From NCBI GenBank assembly GCA_903945325.1, contig CAJAVE010000274.1, positions 1-43,032 of the forward strand: a stretch of 43,032 nucleotides of DNA. The letters are read 5' to 3'. The notes below the pieces were generated by a model that worked only from the letters and a program-made list of their open reading frames with translations, did not search any database and was not told the DNA's origin. A program made the position numbers and the translations under genes. This document shows positions 27,867 to 36,844 of this stretch, in pieces (position 1 is the first letter of the stretch; the number at the start of each line of letters is the position of its first letter). Origin of the DNA: an uncultured beta proteobacterium. Its GTDB lineage: Bacteria; Pseudomonadota; Gammaproteobacteria; Burkholderiales; Burkholderiaceae_C.

Positions 27867-27910
27867 AGACCAAATTCCGTTTTGTTGAATTTTTCTGAAA
27901 GGGCAATGTC

Positions 27911-29071
27911 ATGAAGGTAGGTAATCTCGTAGCTGGGCGCGTAGAGCCCCTGGTGGGTCTGGTCGGTTGGCGCGGCATGGTGGGGTCGGTACTGATGGAC
28001 CGCATGGAAACCGAGGGCGACTTCGCGTTGATTGAACCCCTGTTCTTTTCCACGTCCAACGCCGGCGGCAAAGCCCCGGCCCAGGCCAAGAACGAAACCA
28101 TACTGCAGGACGCCTTCAACATTGATGCCCTGAAGCGCTGCGACATCATCATCAGCGCCCAGGGTGGTGACTACACCACCGAAGTCTTCCCCAAATTGCG
28201 CGCAGCCGGCTGGAACGGCCACTGGATCGATGCAGCTTCCACGCTGCGCATGGACAAGGACGCCGTCATCATTCTGGACCCGGTCAACATGCCGGTGATC
28301 CAGAACGCGCTGACCAACGGTGGCAAAAACTGGATCGGTGGCAATTGCACCGTGAGCTGTATGCTGATGGGCGTGGGCGCGTTGTACAAGGCCGGTTTGG
28401 TGGAATGGATGAGCACCCAGACCTACCAGGCGGCTTCCGGCGGTGGTGCCCAGCACATGCGCGAACTGCTCACGCAATACGGCACCCTGAATGCCGAGGT
28501 CAAGGCCCTGCTGGATGATCCCAAGAGCGCCATTCTGGAAATCGACCGCAAAGTCATCGCAAAACAGCGGGCACTAACTTCCGTAGAAACCGCGAATTTT
28601 GGTGTGCCGCTGGGCGGCTCGCTGATTCCCTGGATCGACAAGGATCTGGGCAATGGCCAATCCAAGGAAGAATGGAAGGGCATGGCCGAAACCAACAAGA
28701 TCATGGGCTTAGGCGAAGGCTTCAGCGCCCCTGCGATTCCCGTCGACGGTTTCTGCGTGCGCGTGGGTGCCATGCGCTGCCACAGCCAGGCCCTGACCTT
28801 CAAGTTGAACAAGGATGTGCCAGTGGCCGACCTCGAAGCGATGATTGCGGCTGACAACCAGTGGGTAAAGCTCATTCCCAACACCCGCGAGGCCACCATC
28901 AAGGACCTGACACCCGTTGCCGTGACCGGAACGATGACGATTCCGGTGGGCCGCGTTCGCAAGCTGGCGATGGGGCCACAATACGTGGGTGCATTCACGA
29001 TTGGTGACCAATTGTTGTGGGGAGCCGCGGAGCCATTGCGCCGGATGCTACGGATTTTGCTGCAAGCATAA
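27911..29071 (+). CDS. asd: Aspartate-semialdehyde dehydrogenase
   Basis: Reduces aspartyl phosphate to aspartate semialdehyde, the branch point to lysine/diaminopimelate, threonine, isoleucine and methionine. 386 residues, Gram-negative type. The NADP loop is [15 protein letters not shown], the catalytic cysteine is C146 in [12 protein letters not shown], and the phosphate-binding segment is FSTSNAGG. The N-terminus carries about 12 residues ([13 protein letters not shown]) before the usual start of homology at LVGLVGWRG. The ATG at 27911 has GAAAGGG at 7 bases, so I kept it. Confidence 0.96.
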   Translation: MKVGNLVAGRVEPLVGLVGWRGMVGSVLMDRMETEGDFALIEPLFFSTSNAGGKAPAQAKNETILQDAFNIDALKRCDIIISAQGGDYTTEVFPKLRAAGWNGHWIDAASTLRMDKDAVIILDPVNMPVIQNALTNGGKNWIGGNCTVSCMLMGVGALYKAGLVEWMSTQTYQAASGGGAQHMRELLTQYGTLNAEVKALLDDPKSAILEIDRKVIAKQRALTSVETANFGVPLGGSLIPWIDKDLGNGQSKEEWKGMAETNKIMGLGEGFSAPAIPVDGFCVRVGAMRCHSQALTFKLNKDVPVADLEAMIAADNQWVKLIPNTREATIKDLTPVAVTGTMTIPVGRVRKLAMGPQYVGAFTIGDQLLWGAAEPLRRMLRILLQA

Positions 29072-29192
29072 TGTACAAGTGGCCCAGAGTTCGTTGGCAA
29101 AAAGCACGCGCGGGCCGTTGTCGAATGGCAACATATAAAAGCGAATATGCCGGGTTGGATCTGAACCTTACAAAGTTAACCGCTTTCTTAGC

Positions 29193-29221
29193 TTGTCAGC
29201 CTAAGACATTGATGTTATGGT
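29193..29221 (+). promoter_or_regulatory. Probable fimV promoter
   Basis: TTGTCA (29193-29198) and TATGGT (29216-29221) are 17 bases apart in an AT-rich part of the asd-fimV gap. The start would be near 29228, leaving an 80-base leader. Confidence 0.45.
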
Positions 29222-29307
29222 ACTTTTTACGTTTTGAGAGTCGGGATATCCACCCGCAAGAAGCATAGTAATTGCCGCTCGCGTGAGCAGCACCGGAGGC
29301 ATATAAA

Positions 29308-31896
29308 TTGATTGCTAAGTCACATCGCTGGCAGAAGACCGCTGCTGCTGCAGCCATTGCGCTGCTGAGCCTATCCACAACCGGGGCTTGGGCTTTGTCT
29401 CTGGGTCGTATCACCGTGCAATCAGCCCTGGGAGAGCCGTTGCGGGCCGAAATTGATGTCCCGGAAATCAATGCCGAGGAGGCGTCGACACTGAAGGCTG
29501 TCATTGCTTCAGCAGAAGCTTTCGCGGCTGCAGGGTTGGAATACAACCCCGCAATGTCCAGTTTGCAGGCCACATTGCAGCGACGGTTGGATGGCCGTGC
29601 CTACATCCGCCTGAGCAGTGATCGCGCCATCAATGATCCATTTGTCGACATGATTGTCGAAGCCAGCTGGTCATCGGGTCGCATTTTGCGCGACTACACC
29701 ATGTTGTTTGACCCGCCTGTTCTGCGAAAACCGGTGCAGGCTGTTTCGCCTACTTTGGCGCAATTGACGACTCTGCCCACGCCAACTACTACCAAAACTG
29801 TAGCACCTGAACCGTCGAAGGCTTCACAGACACCTAGGCCTGCCGTTGTTGGGACGTCATCCACTGCATTGAAAGTACCTTCTGCCGTCCAACCCAACGA
29901 CGCCAAACGTATAGTCGTAAAGACCGGAGACACAGCAAGCAAAATTGCCGCCAGCACAAAGGCGGCGGGCGTGTCACTGGATCAAATGCTGGTAGCGCTG
30001 ATACGCGCCAACCCGGATGCGTTCGTCAACAACAACATCAACCGAATTCGCGCTGGTGCTGTTGTCGACGTGCCGACTACCGAACAGGCGCAAGCGCTTT
30101 CGGCATCGGATGCAACACAAACGGTGATCGCTCAGAGCAAGGACTTCAATGAATTCCGCCGTAGCATGGCCTCAAATGCTCCTGCGGTTGCGGTAGACAC
30201 TGCCAGTCGCAAAGCAACTGGAGCAATCGACGCGAAAGTGGACGACAAGAAGTCCGCTACGGTGGCACCGGACAAGTTGACGCTCTCCAAAGGGTCAGTC
30301 CAGTCCAAATCAGGTGATGCCAAGATCGCCCAGGAGCGTGCTGACAAGGATGCGGCCAGCCGAGCTGCCGATATCACCAAGAATATCAATGACCTGAAGA
30401 AACTGGGAGCAAGTTCGGCCGCCTCTCCGCCGCAAGCGCCTTTAGCAGTTGCTTCACAGCAAAATTCAGGATCCATGCCAACAGTACCCGTTACTGCTGC
30501 GACACCAGCGACTGCGACTTCAGTACCGATACCAGCAGCCTCAGTGGCGCAACCGGCAGCATCGGCATCGTTGCTTCCAAGTCCCGCCGTACCGGCCTCT
30601 GCTGTGGTTTCAGCTGCTAGCAAGCCCAAGGTAGCGACGTTACCTTTGCCAGAGCCAGTAGAGCCACCTGGGCTCATTTACGAATTGATTGAAAATCCGT
30701 TACTGCCGCTTGCCGCTGGCGGTTTGATCGCGCTCCTGGGTGGGTTTGCCTTCTGGCGCAATCGACAACGCAAGAAAAACCAGTCTCACATGGACAGCTC
30801 TTTCCTGGAAAGTCGGCTGCAACCGGACTCTTTCTTCGGCGCGAGCGGTGGCCAACGGGTCGATACCAACAACGAAAGCGCCGCAACCGGCTCTTCCATG
30901 GTTTATTCCGCCAGCCAGTTGGATGCTGCGGACGACGTTGATCCAGTTGCCGAGGCGGATGTTTACCTGGCCTACGGACGCGACCTTCAAGCTGAGGAAA
31001 TTCTGCGCGAAGCGGCCCTAACAAACCCCGGGCGCGTGGCCATCCACATAAAACTGCTGGAAATTTTTGCAAAACGGCGTGATGCCAAGAATTTTGAAGT
31101 CACCGCTACTCAGGCCTATCAGTTGACCGGTGCGGGCAGCCCTGAGTGGACTCGCATTTGTGAAATGGGAGCGGGCTTTGATCCAAGCAACTCTCTTTAC
31201 CAAGTTGGTGGAACACCAACAAGCCTCGCGACGCAACCCATCGCTGCTGGCTCCAATTCTGGCTTCGGTACCACCATGCCGCAATCCGCCAGTGCAGAGT
31301 TGGGCGAGTCAATATCCGGGGTTGATCTGGACCTTGATCTGGATTTTTCTCTGGACGAAGCGCCTGCAAGCGCATTCAACGAAGTGACCAATGTGGCGCT
31401 CGGAACACCCATTTCAGAACAGACCGTCAAACTGCCATCAGTCGATCTCAACAGCCCCATGGACATGGACTTCGATTTGAGCGACGACGTTCAGGCGCCT
31501 GCTCTGCCTGATGCACGCGCCGTACCGCTTGATGAGCCTCTATCCATTGATGGCTTGCAGTTGGACGATAACGATTTGCATGTCTTACCCGACTTCAGTG
31601 CCACTGCACCCATGCCCGCCTCGGCGGTCGTGCCTCCAGCGCAAGAGCACAACGAGGGTATGCTGGAATTCGACATGAGCTCGCTCTCACTCGATCTGGA
31701 GCCAGCCGCAGAAAAGCCAACGGAAGCGCCTGACAGTGTTAGCGAAGATCCGCTGGAAACCAAACTCGCGCTAGCTGAAGAGTTTGTTTCCATTGGTGAC
31801 GAAGACGGCGCCCGCGCGCTCATAGAAGAAGTCGCGTCGGAAGCCACTGGCGAGATGCGTGCCAAGGCACAACGTGCTCTGGCAAACCTGAGCTGA
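29308..31896 (+). CDS. fimV: FimV-like peptidoglycan-binding polar hub protein
   Basis: An 862-residue inner-membrane protein of the FimV/HubP family, which in relatives organises type IV pili, flagella or chemosensory proteins at the pole. Order: signal peptide (AAAAAIALLSLSTTGAWA); conserved periplasmic N-domain LGRITVQSALGEPLRAEI; LysM near residues 200-260 (KRIVVKTGDTASKIA); a Ser/Ala/Pro/Thr-rich linker; one membrane span near 462-482 (LPLAAGGLIALLGGFAFW); a long acidic cytoplasmic region with a TPR-like part near 550-600; and the conserved C-terminal FimV domain from residue 816 (LETKLALAEEFVSIGDEDGAR). The start is TTG, chosen because GGAGG precedes it and the signal peptide begins there. 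Confidence 0.9.
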   Translation: MIAKSHRWQKTAAAAAIALLSLSTTGAWALSLGRITVQSALGEPLRAEIDVPEINAEEASTLKAVIASAEAFAAAGLEYNPAMSSLQATLQRRLDGRAYIRLSSDRAINDPFVDMIVEASWSSGRILRDYTMLFDPPVLRKPVQAVSPTLAQLTTLPTPTTTKTVAPEPSKASQTPRPAVVGTSSTALKVPSAVQPNDAKRIVVKTGDTASKIAASTKAAGVSLDQMLVALIRANPDAFVNNNINRIRAGAVVDVPTTEQAQALSASDATQTVIAQSKDFNEFRRSMASNAPAVAVDTASRKATGAIDAKVDDKKSATVAPDKLTLSKGSVQSKSGDAKIAQERADKDAASRAADITKNINDLKKLGASSAASPPQAPLAVASQQNSGSMPTVPVTAATPATATSVPIPAASVAQPAASASLLPSPAVPASAVVSAASKPKVATLPLPEPVEPPGLIYELIENPLLPLAAGGLIALLGGFAFWRNRQRKKNQSHMDSSFLESRLQPDSFFGASGGQRVDTNNESAATGSSMVYSASQLDAADDVDPVAEADVYLAYGRDLQAEEILREAALTNPGRVAIHIKLLEIFAKRRDAKNFEVTATQAYQLTGAGSPEWTRICEMGAGFDPSNSLYQVGGTPTSLATQPIAAGSNSGFGTTMPQSASAELGESISGVDLDLDLDFSLDEAPASAFNEVTNVALGTPISEQTVKLPSVDLNSPMDMDFDLSDDVQAPALPDARAVPLDEPLSIDGLQLDDNDLHVLPDFSATAPMPASAVVPPAQEHNEGMLEFDMSSLSLDLEPAAEKPTEAPDSVSEDPLETKLALAEEFVSIGDEDGARALIEEVASEATGEMRAKAQRALANLS

Positions 31897-31941
31897 ACAC
31901 ACTGCGGTGCGTTTTCCGTTTGATGCAGGTCTGACAGCGCC

Positions 31942-32724
31942 GTGAGGATTGCACTGGGTCTGAGCTACAACGGACAAGCCTACCAGGGATGGCAAAGCCA
32001 GAGTTCTGGCCAGACCGTACAGGACTACCTCGAAAAGGCATTGGGCACATTTACCGCGCAACGCGTCTCTACCCTGTGTGCCGGCCGCACGGATGCGGGA
32101 GTACACGCCCTTATGCAGGTGGTGCACTTTGACACCGACCGTGAACGCGACGCGCACTCCTGGACCCGTGGCACCAACGCAAACCTGCCAGGCGATATAG
32201 CGGTCCAGTGGGCGCTTCAAACGCCTGACGCCTTTCATTGCCGTGCCTGTGCCACTTCCCGGCGCTATGCCTACGTCTTGCTGGAATCCCCGGTACGGCC
32301 CAGCGTTGAAACAGGTCGAGTGGGATGGTCGTTTCGCCCGCTTGACGAAGCAGCCATGCGACGGGCCGCCGGCTACCTGATGGGCGAACACGACTTCACG
32401 TCATTCCGCGCGGCACAGTGCCAAGCCCTCAGCCCCGTCAAGAACATGTTGGCCATCAACATCAACCGTCGCGGAGCCTATTGGCGCATCGAATTTGAAG
32501 CCAACGCGTTCCTGCACCATATGATCCGCAACATCATGGGTTGCCTGGTCAGCATCGGACAGGGCAAAAGACCAGCGGATTGGCTACTGGAAGTTCTCGA
32601 AGCGCGCGACCGCAAAGTTGCAGCACCCACCTTTTCTCCGGATGGGCTGTACTTCCTGGGCCCACGCTATGACCCCAAGTGGGGCATTCCCGACCGCACG
32701 GCTGCGTATGATGGCTTGCCATGA
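31942..32724 (+). CDS. truA: tRNA pseudouridine(38-40) synthase
   Basis: Makes pseudouridine at positions 38-40 of the tRNA anticodon arm. 260 residues starting at GTG (MRIALGLSYNGQAYQGWQ). The catalytic aspartate lies in CAGRTDAGVHA near residue 52. FEANAFLHHMIRNIMG is typical of the C-terminal half. Its stop overlaps the trpF start (ATGA). Confidence 0.96.
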   Translation: MRIALGLSYNGQAYQGWQSQSSGQTVQDYLEKALGTFTAQRVSTLCAGRTDAGVHALMQVVHFDTDRERDAHSWTRGTNANLPGDIAVQWALQTPDAFHCRACATSRRYAYVLLESPVRPSVETGRVGWSFRPLDEAAMRRAAGYLMGEHDFTSFRAAQCQALSPVKNMLAININRRGAYWRIEFEANAFLHHMIRNIMGCLVSIGQGKRPADWLLEVLEARDRKVAAPTFSPDGLYFLGPRYDPKWGIPDRTAAYDGLP

Positions 32725-33476
32725 CACTTCATACACGAACCCGAATCAAGATCTGTGGACTGACTCGCGAGCAGGATGTGGACTCGGCCGTCTCGGCCGG
32801 GGCGGATGCGATTGGCTTCGTTCTATACGCCAAAAGCCCCCGTGCGGTCAGTGTCCAGCGCGCCGCCGAACTGGCCAGACGCCTCCCACCTTTTATCACA
32901 CCGGTGCTACTGTTCGTGAATGCACCCGCTACAGAAATAATAGCTGCCTGCACAACGATTGCGGGGGCTACCGTGCAATTTCATGGCGATGAATCGGCGC
33001 AGGACTGTGCGGCAGCCACGCTGCACGACAACCGTCCGTGGCTGCGCGCCGCCCGCATTCCGCTGGGCGATGGCGCTCGGGACTTTGACCTCGTAAAATA
33101 CGTCCACGATTATTCAAACGCCCAGGCCATCCTGCTCGACGCCCATGTCGACGGATTTGGCGGTGGCGGCAAGGCTTTCAATTGGTCACTGCTTCCTCCA
33201 AACGTCAACGCTCACCTCGTCTTGAGTGGTGGACTCACACCTGCAAACGTGGGCGACGGAATCGCGCAGATTCGGCCGCGCTGTAAGACGTTGTCCGTGG
33301 ACGTGAGTTCTGGCGTGGAGGCGCTGGATGCTCAGGGACTACCCTGCAAAGGCATCAAAGACCCGGAAATGATTTTTCAGTTTGTGGCGGCGGTTCGGGC
33401 TGCTGATGCTTTTTTGGACACCCCACTCTCTCCCCCCGCCCTCTCTCGCCCCGCTGGGCGAGAGAGGGAGCTTTAA
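32721..33476 (+). CDS. trpF: Phosphoribosylanthranilate isomerase
   Basis: Third step of tryptophan synthesis from anthranilate, a TIM-barrel enzyme. The catalytic Cys is in RIKICGLTREQD near residue 11 and the catalytic Asp in ILLDAHVDGFGGGG; the phosphate site includes LSGGLTPANV and SVDVSSGVE. At 251 residues it is longer than usual. The last 20 or so residues (LSPPALSRPAGREREL) are encoded by a 13-bp inverted repeat (33439-33468), so they are probably a late addition. Residues near 70-78 are encoded by a copy of the dispersed palindrome. Confidence 0.95.
   Translation: MTLHTRTRIKICGLTREQDVDSAVSAGADAIGFVLYAKSPRAVSVQRAAELARRLPPFITPVLLFVNAPATEIIAACTTIAGATVQFHGDESAQDCAAATLHDNRPWLRAARIPLGDGARDFDLVKYVHDYSNAQAILLDAHVDGFGGGGKAFNWSLLPPNVNAHLVLSGGLTPANVGDGIAQIRPRCKTLSVDVSSGVEALDAQGLPCKGIKDPEMIFQFVAAVRAADAFLDTPLSPPALSRPAGREREL
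32928..32954. repeat. Dispersed palindrome with tail, inside trpF
   Basis: GCTAC, seven bases, ATAGC, then TGCCTGCACA. The last 15 bases differ at two positions from ATAGCTGCTTGCGCA, the reverse complement of the copy at 40064-40090. It is read in frame within trpF (residues near ATEIIAACT). Confidence 0.6.
33439..33468. repeat. 13-bp inverted repeat at the trpF 3' end
   Basis: CCCTCTCTCGCCC and GGGCGAGAGAGGG form a perfect 13-bp stem with a 4-base loop. It lies inside the last codons of trpF, 5 bases before the stop. There is no T-tract, so it looks more like an inserted GC-rich repeat than a terminator; it could still pause polymerase or protect the mRNA end. Confidence 0.8.
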
Positions 33477-33542
33477 CAGCCACATTTGGTTACTTCGCTT
33501 CGGCTACGCTTCTACTGGCCAAAGCCTTTCTCTCATTTTTTT

Positions 33543-34841
33543 ATGTACGACTATCACCAACCTGACGTTTCCGGCCACTTCGGCAAGTACGGGGGCAGTT
33601 TTGTCTCTGAGACACTGACACACGCCATCAATGAGCTGAAAGACGCTTACGCCAAATACCAGCATGACCCGGCCTTTATTGCCGAATTCAAGTCCGAGCT
33701 GGCGCACTTTGTCGGTCGCCCCTCGCCCGTGTACCACGCGGCGCGCATGAGCCGCGAGATGGGCGGGGCGCAGATTTTTCTGAAGCGTGAGGACCTGAAC
33801 CACACCGGTGCGCACAAGATCAACAACACGATTGGACAGGCCATGCTGGCCAAGCGCATGGGCAAGCCACGCGTAATAGCCGAAACCGGTGCCGGCCAGC
33901 ACGGAGTGGCCACCGCCACCATCTGCGCGCGCTATGGATTGGAATGCGTGGTCTACATGGGCAGCGAGGACGTCAAGCGCCAAAGCCCCAATGTCTACCG
34001 CATGAAGCTGCTGGGCGCCACCGTGGTGCCGGTGGAAAGCGGCAGCAAAACGCTGAAAGATGCGCTGAACGAAGCCATGCGCGATTGGGTTGCCAATGTG
34101 GACAACACTTTCTACATCATCGGCACCGTGGCGGGACCGCACCCCTACCCGATGATGGTGCGAGACTTCCAGAGCGTCATCGGCGAGGAATGCCTGGTAC
34201 AGATGCCCGAGATGCTGGCAACAGCCGGTTGCATGGGTGAGCAGCCCGACGCCGTGATTGCCTGCGTGGGCGGTGGGTCGAACGCCATGGGCATCTTCTA
34301 TCCGTATATCCAGCATGAGACGACCCGCCTGATCGGCGTGGAGGCCGCTGGCGAAGGCCTGGAGAGCGGCAAACACTCCGCATCCATCCAAAAAGGAAGC
34401 CCCGGCGTGTTGCACGGCAACCGCACCTATGTGCTGCAGGATGACAACGGCCAGGTCACCGAGACGCACAGCATCAGCGCCGGCCTGGACTACCCCGGCG
34501 TTGGCCCGGAGCACGCATTCCTCAGCGATATTGGCCGTGCCGAATACGTGGGCATTACCGACAAGGAGGCGTTGGACGCCTTCCACTACCTGTGCCGCAC
34601 CGAGGGCATCATCCCGGCGCTCGAATCCAGCCATGCAGTGGCTTATGCCATGAAGCTGGCCAAGACCATGCGCCCTGACCAAAGCATTCTGGTCAACCTG
34701 TCCGGCCGCGGCGACAAAGACATTGGCACGGTTGCCGACCTCAGCAACGGCGAATTCTTCTGCCGACCCAGCTGCACAGGGCAGTCGGTGAAGGGGAATA
34801 TTTCAGTAAATAGGGTTGCAGCACACGTGAAACATGCGTAA
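33543..34841 (+). CDS. trpB: Tryptophan synthase beta chain
   Basis: PLP-dependent condensation of indole and serine. 432 residues from the ATG at 33543 ([18 protein letters not shown]). The PLP lysine is in [15 protein letters not shown] and the phosphate site in [10 protein letters not shown]. The ATG has no good ribosome binding site: the preceding bases are CTCTCATTTTTTT. The reading frame is open back to 33486. The C-terminus runs past the usual [11 protein letters not shown] end; its last codons and TAA stop lie in a copy of the dispersed palindrome's tail (34835-34861). Confidence 0.95.
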   Translation: MYDYHQPDVSGHFGKYGGSFVSETLTHAINELKDAYAKYQHDPAFIAEFKSELAHFVGRPSPVYHAARMSREMGGAQIFLKREDLNHTGAHKINNTIGQAMLAKRMGKPRVIAETGAGQHGVATATICARYGLECVVYMGSEDVKRQSPNVYRMKLLGATVVPVESGSKTLKDALNEAMRDWVANVDNTFYIIGTVAGPHPYPMMVRDFQSVIGEECLVQMPEMLATAGCMGEQPDAVIACVGGGSNAMGIFYPYIQHETTRLIGVEAAGEGLESGKHSASIQKGSPGVLHGNRTYVLQDDNGQVTETHSISAGLDYPGVGPEHAFLSDIGRAEYVGITDKEALDAFHYLCRTEGIIPALESSHAVAYAMKLAKTMRPDQSILVNLSGRGDKDIGTVADLSNGEFFCRPSCTGQSVKGNISVNRVAAHVKHA

Positions 34842-34861
34842 GCAGCTATGAAAGTTATAGC
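34835..34861. repeat. Dispersed palindrome with tail, at the trpB-trpA junction
   Basis: TGCGTAAGCA, GCTAT, seven bases, ATAGC (inverse orientation to the trpF copy). 25 of 30 bases match the copy starting at 40064. The trpB TAA stop is in its tail and the trpA ATG begins at the base after its last. Confidence 0.7.
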
Positions 34862-35683
34862 ATGAGCCGAATCAACAAAACCTTCCAAACCCTTGCCGCA
34901 CAAGGGCGCAAGGCCCTCATCCCTTTCGTCACGGCAGGCTACCCGTTTGCCGACGTCACCCCTGAACTGATGCACGCTTTTGTTGCGGGCGGTGCCGATG
35001 TGATCGAGCTCGGCGTGCCATTCTCCGATCCCAGCGCCGACGGCCCGGTCATCCAGAAGGCGGGCGACAAGGCCCTGGCCTTTGGCATTGGCCTGGTGCA
35101 GATCCTGGCGATGGTGCGGGAATTTCGCGCAACCAACGCCACTACTCCCGTGGTGCTGATGGGCTACGCCAACCCGGTGGAGCGCTACGACCAAAAGCAC
35201 GCAGCACCCGGTGTGTTCAGTCCCTTTGTCCTGGATGCCGCAGCCGCGGGTGTAGATGGCGTTCTGATCGTCGACTACCCGCCCGAAGAGTGCGAAGCCT
35301 TTGCCGCGGATCTGCGCGCCCACGGCATGGATCTGATCTTCCTGCTGGCCCCCACCAGTACCGATGCGCGCATGGCCCAAGTGGCCCGCGTGGCCAGCGG
35401 CTATGTGTACTACGTGTCGCTCAAGGGTGTGACCGGTTCGGGCGCGTTGAATATCGGCGCGGTGGAAGCCATGCTGCCGCGCATCCGCCAGCACATCGGC
35501 GTGCCGGTGGGCGTGGGGTTTGGCATTCGCGACGCGGCCACGGCGCGCACCATCTCACAGGTGGCTGATGCGGTGGTGATTGGCAGCAAGATCATCCAGC
35601 TGCTGGAACATCAGCCGCGAGACAAGTTAGCGACCACAGCGCAATATTTTCTGCAGGAAATCCGGACTGCGATGGACGCCTGA
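34862..35683 (+). CDS. trpA: Tryptophan synthase alpha chain
   Basis: Cleaves indole-3-glycerol phosphate to indole, which is passed to TrpB. 273 residues. The catalytic Glu is in [17 protein letters not shown], the catalytic Asp in [10 protein letters not shown] and phosphate binding in [12 protein letters not shown]. The start codon abuts the palindrome at 34835-34861, and only GAAAG within that palindrome could serve as ribosome binding site. Confidence 0.96.
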   Translation: MSRINKTFQTLAAQGRKALIPFVTAGYPFADVTPELMHAFVAGGADVIELGVPFSDPSADGPVIQKAGDKALAFGIGLVQILAMVREFRATNATTPVVLMGYANPVERYDQKHAAPGVFSPFVLDAAAAGVDGVLIVDYPPEECEAFAADLRAHGMDLIFLLAPTSTDARMAQVARVASGYVYYVSLKGVTGSGALNIGAVEAMLPRIRQHIGVPVGVGFGIRDAATARTISQVADAVVIGSKIIQLLEHQPRDKLATTAQYFLQEIRTAMDA

Positions 35684-35715
35684 GTATAAAAGCCTCCTTT
35701 AGCCCTCGACTAGAC

Positions 35716-35742
35716 TGCGCGACCAGCTATCAATTTGGAAGC
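35716..35742. repeat. Degenerate copy of the dispersed palindrome upstream of the reductase gene
   Basis: TGCGCGACCA, GCTAT, seven bases, GAAGC. The tail matches TGCGCAAGCA at 7 of 10 bases and the 5-7-5 layout is kept, but the right arm pairs poorly. It lies between trpA and the next start; its GGAAG end may serve as ribosome binding site. Confidence 0.4.
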
Positions 35743-35749
35743 AAATCCC

Positions 35750-36772
35750 ATGACCGAAAAAACCATTCTTGTCACCGGCATCTCAGGCTTCATCGCCAAG
35801 CACTGCGCCCTGGATCTGCTCCAACACGGCTACCGGGTGCGCGGCACAGTGCGCAGTCTCAAAAAAGCTGAAGAAGTCAAAGCCACCCTGGCCCCGCACT
35901 GCGACATCACCCAGCTGGAATTTGTGGAAGCCGATCTCATGTCCGACAAGGGCTGGGACGCTGCCATGCATGGGATTTATGGTGTGCTGCATTTGGCGTC
36001 CCCTTTCATATTGAATGAACCCAAAGACCCTGATGAACTGATACGTCCGGCCGTAGACGGCACGCTGAGGGTCCTCAAAGCTGCGGTGGCCGCTAACGTG
36101 CAGCGTTTTGTGCAGACGTCGTCCATGGCAGCGGTCATGTACGGACACCCGAGCGACCGCACGACTCCCTTTACAGAAGACGACTGGACCCAGCTTGACC
36201 ACCCAGGCGTCAGCAGCTATGCGCGATCCAAAACGCTGTCCGAGCGGGCAGCGCGCGACTTCATGGCCCAGCACAATCCCACCATGCACTACGCCAGCAT
36301 CAACCCCGGTCTGGTGCTGGGCCCGCTGCTGGACCGTGACATGGGCAGCTCCGCAGAAGTTATCCAAATGTTTCTGCGCGGCAAGTATCCGGGTTGTGCC
36401 AAGCTGTCCTTTGCGGTGGTGGACGTTCGCGACGTCGCCAAAATGCATCGCCTGGCACTGGAAACGTCCGAGCCCACAGGCGGTCGCTACATAGCGGCAT
36501 CGGGCGCTGCCTGGTTTTTGGACATGATGCGCCCCATCAAGGCGCGCTTGGGAGCCAAGGCCAGGAAGGTTCCCAGCTTTGAGTTACCCAATTTCTTGGT
36601 CCATCTGGTGGCCCTGTTCGACCCGACGGCCCGCGCCATCCTGGCCGACCTGGGAGTGGAGGTTCGGCTGGACACCGAGCGCACTCGTAAAGCATTGGGG
36701 ATGGAGTTCATCGGGGTCGAAGAGTCGGCACCGGCCATGGCGCAAAGCCTGGTGGATTTAGGATTGGGCTGA
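35750..36772 (+). CDS. NAD(P)-dependent epimerase/reductase, extended SDR family
   Basis: A 340-residue extended short-chain dehydrogenase resembling dihydroflavonol-4-reductase/aldehyde reductases. The cofactor motif is VTGISGFIAKH (TGxxGxxx) near residues 8-18, RGTVRSLKK indicates NADP preference, and the catalytic Tyr-Lys pair is in SYARSKTLSE. The substrate is unknown. It stands between trpA and accD, where it is not part of the usual gene order, and may have its own promoter. I chose the ATG at 35750 with GGAAG upstream over a TTG at 35735. Confidence 0.85.
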   Translation: MTEKTILVTGISGFIAKHCALDLLQHGYRVRGTVRSLKKAEEVKATLAPHCDITQLEFVEADLMSDKGWDAAMHGIYGVLHLASPFILNEPKDPDELIRPAVDGTLRVLKAAVAANVQRFVQTSSMAAVMYGHPSDRTTPFTEDDWTQLDHPGVSSYARSKTLSERAARDFMAQHNPTMHYASINPGLVLGPLLDRDMGSSAEVIQMFLRGKYPGCAKLSFAVVDVRDVAKMHRLALETSEPTGGRYIAASGAAWFLDMMRPIKARLGAKARKVPSFELPNFLVHLVALFDPTARAILADLGVEVRLDTERTRKALGMEFIGVEESAPAMAQSLVDLGLG

Positions 36773-36844
36773 CTCGGATTTAGGCTGATAAACTGCCGCT
36801 AACCGTTGAACGCCCTCGTTGGACACTGCACTGGAGAATTGCAC

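Noticed and set aside
27260-28477. 405-codon minus-strand ORF over leuB and asd
   Set aside because: Antisense of two conserved enzymes and of the leader region. Low-complexity His/Gln/Gly/Val composition.
33504-34682. 392-codon minus-strand ORF over trpB
   Set aside because: Antisense shadow of trpB with no family resemblance.
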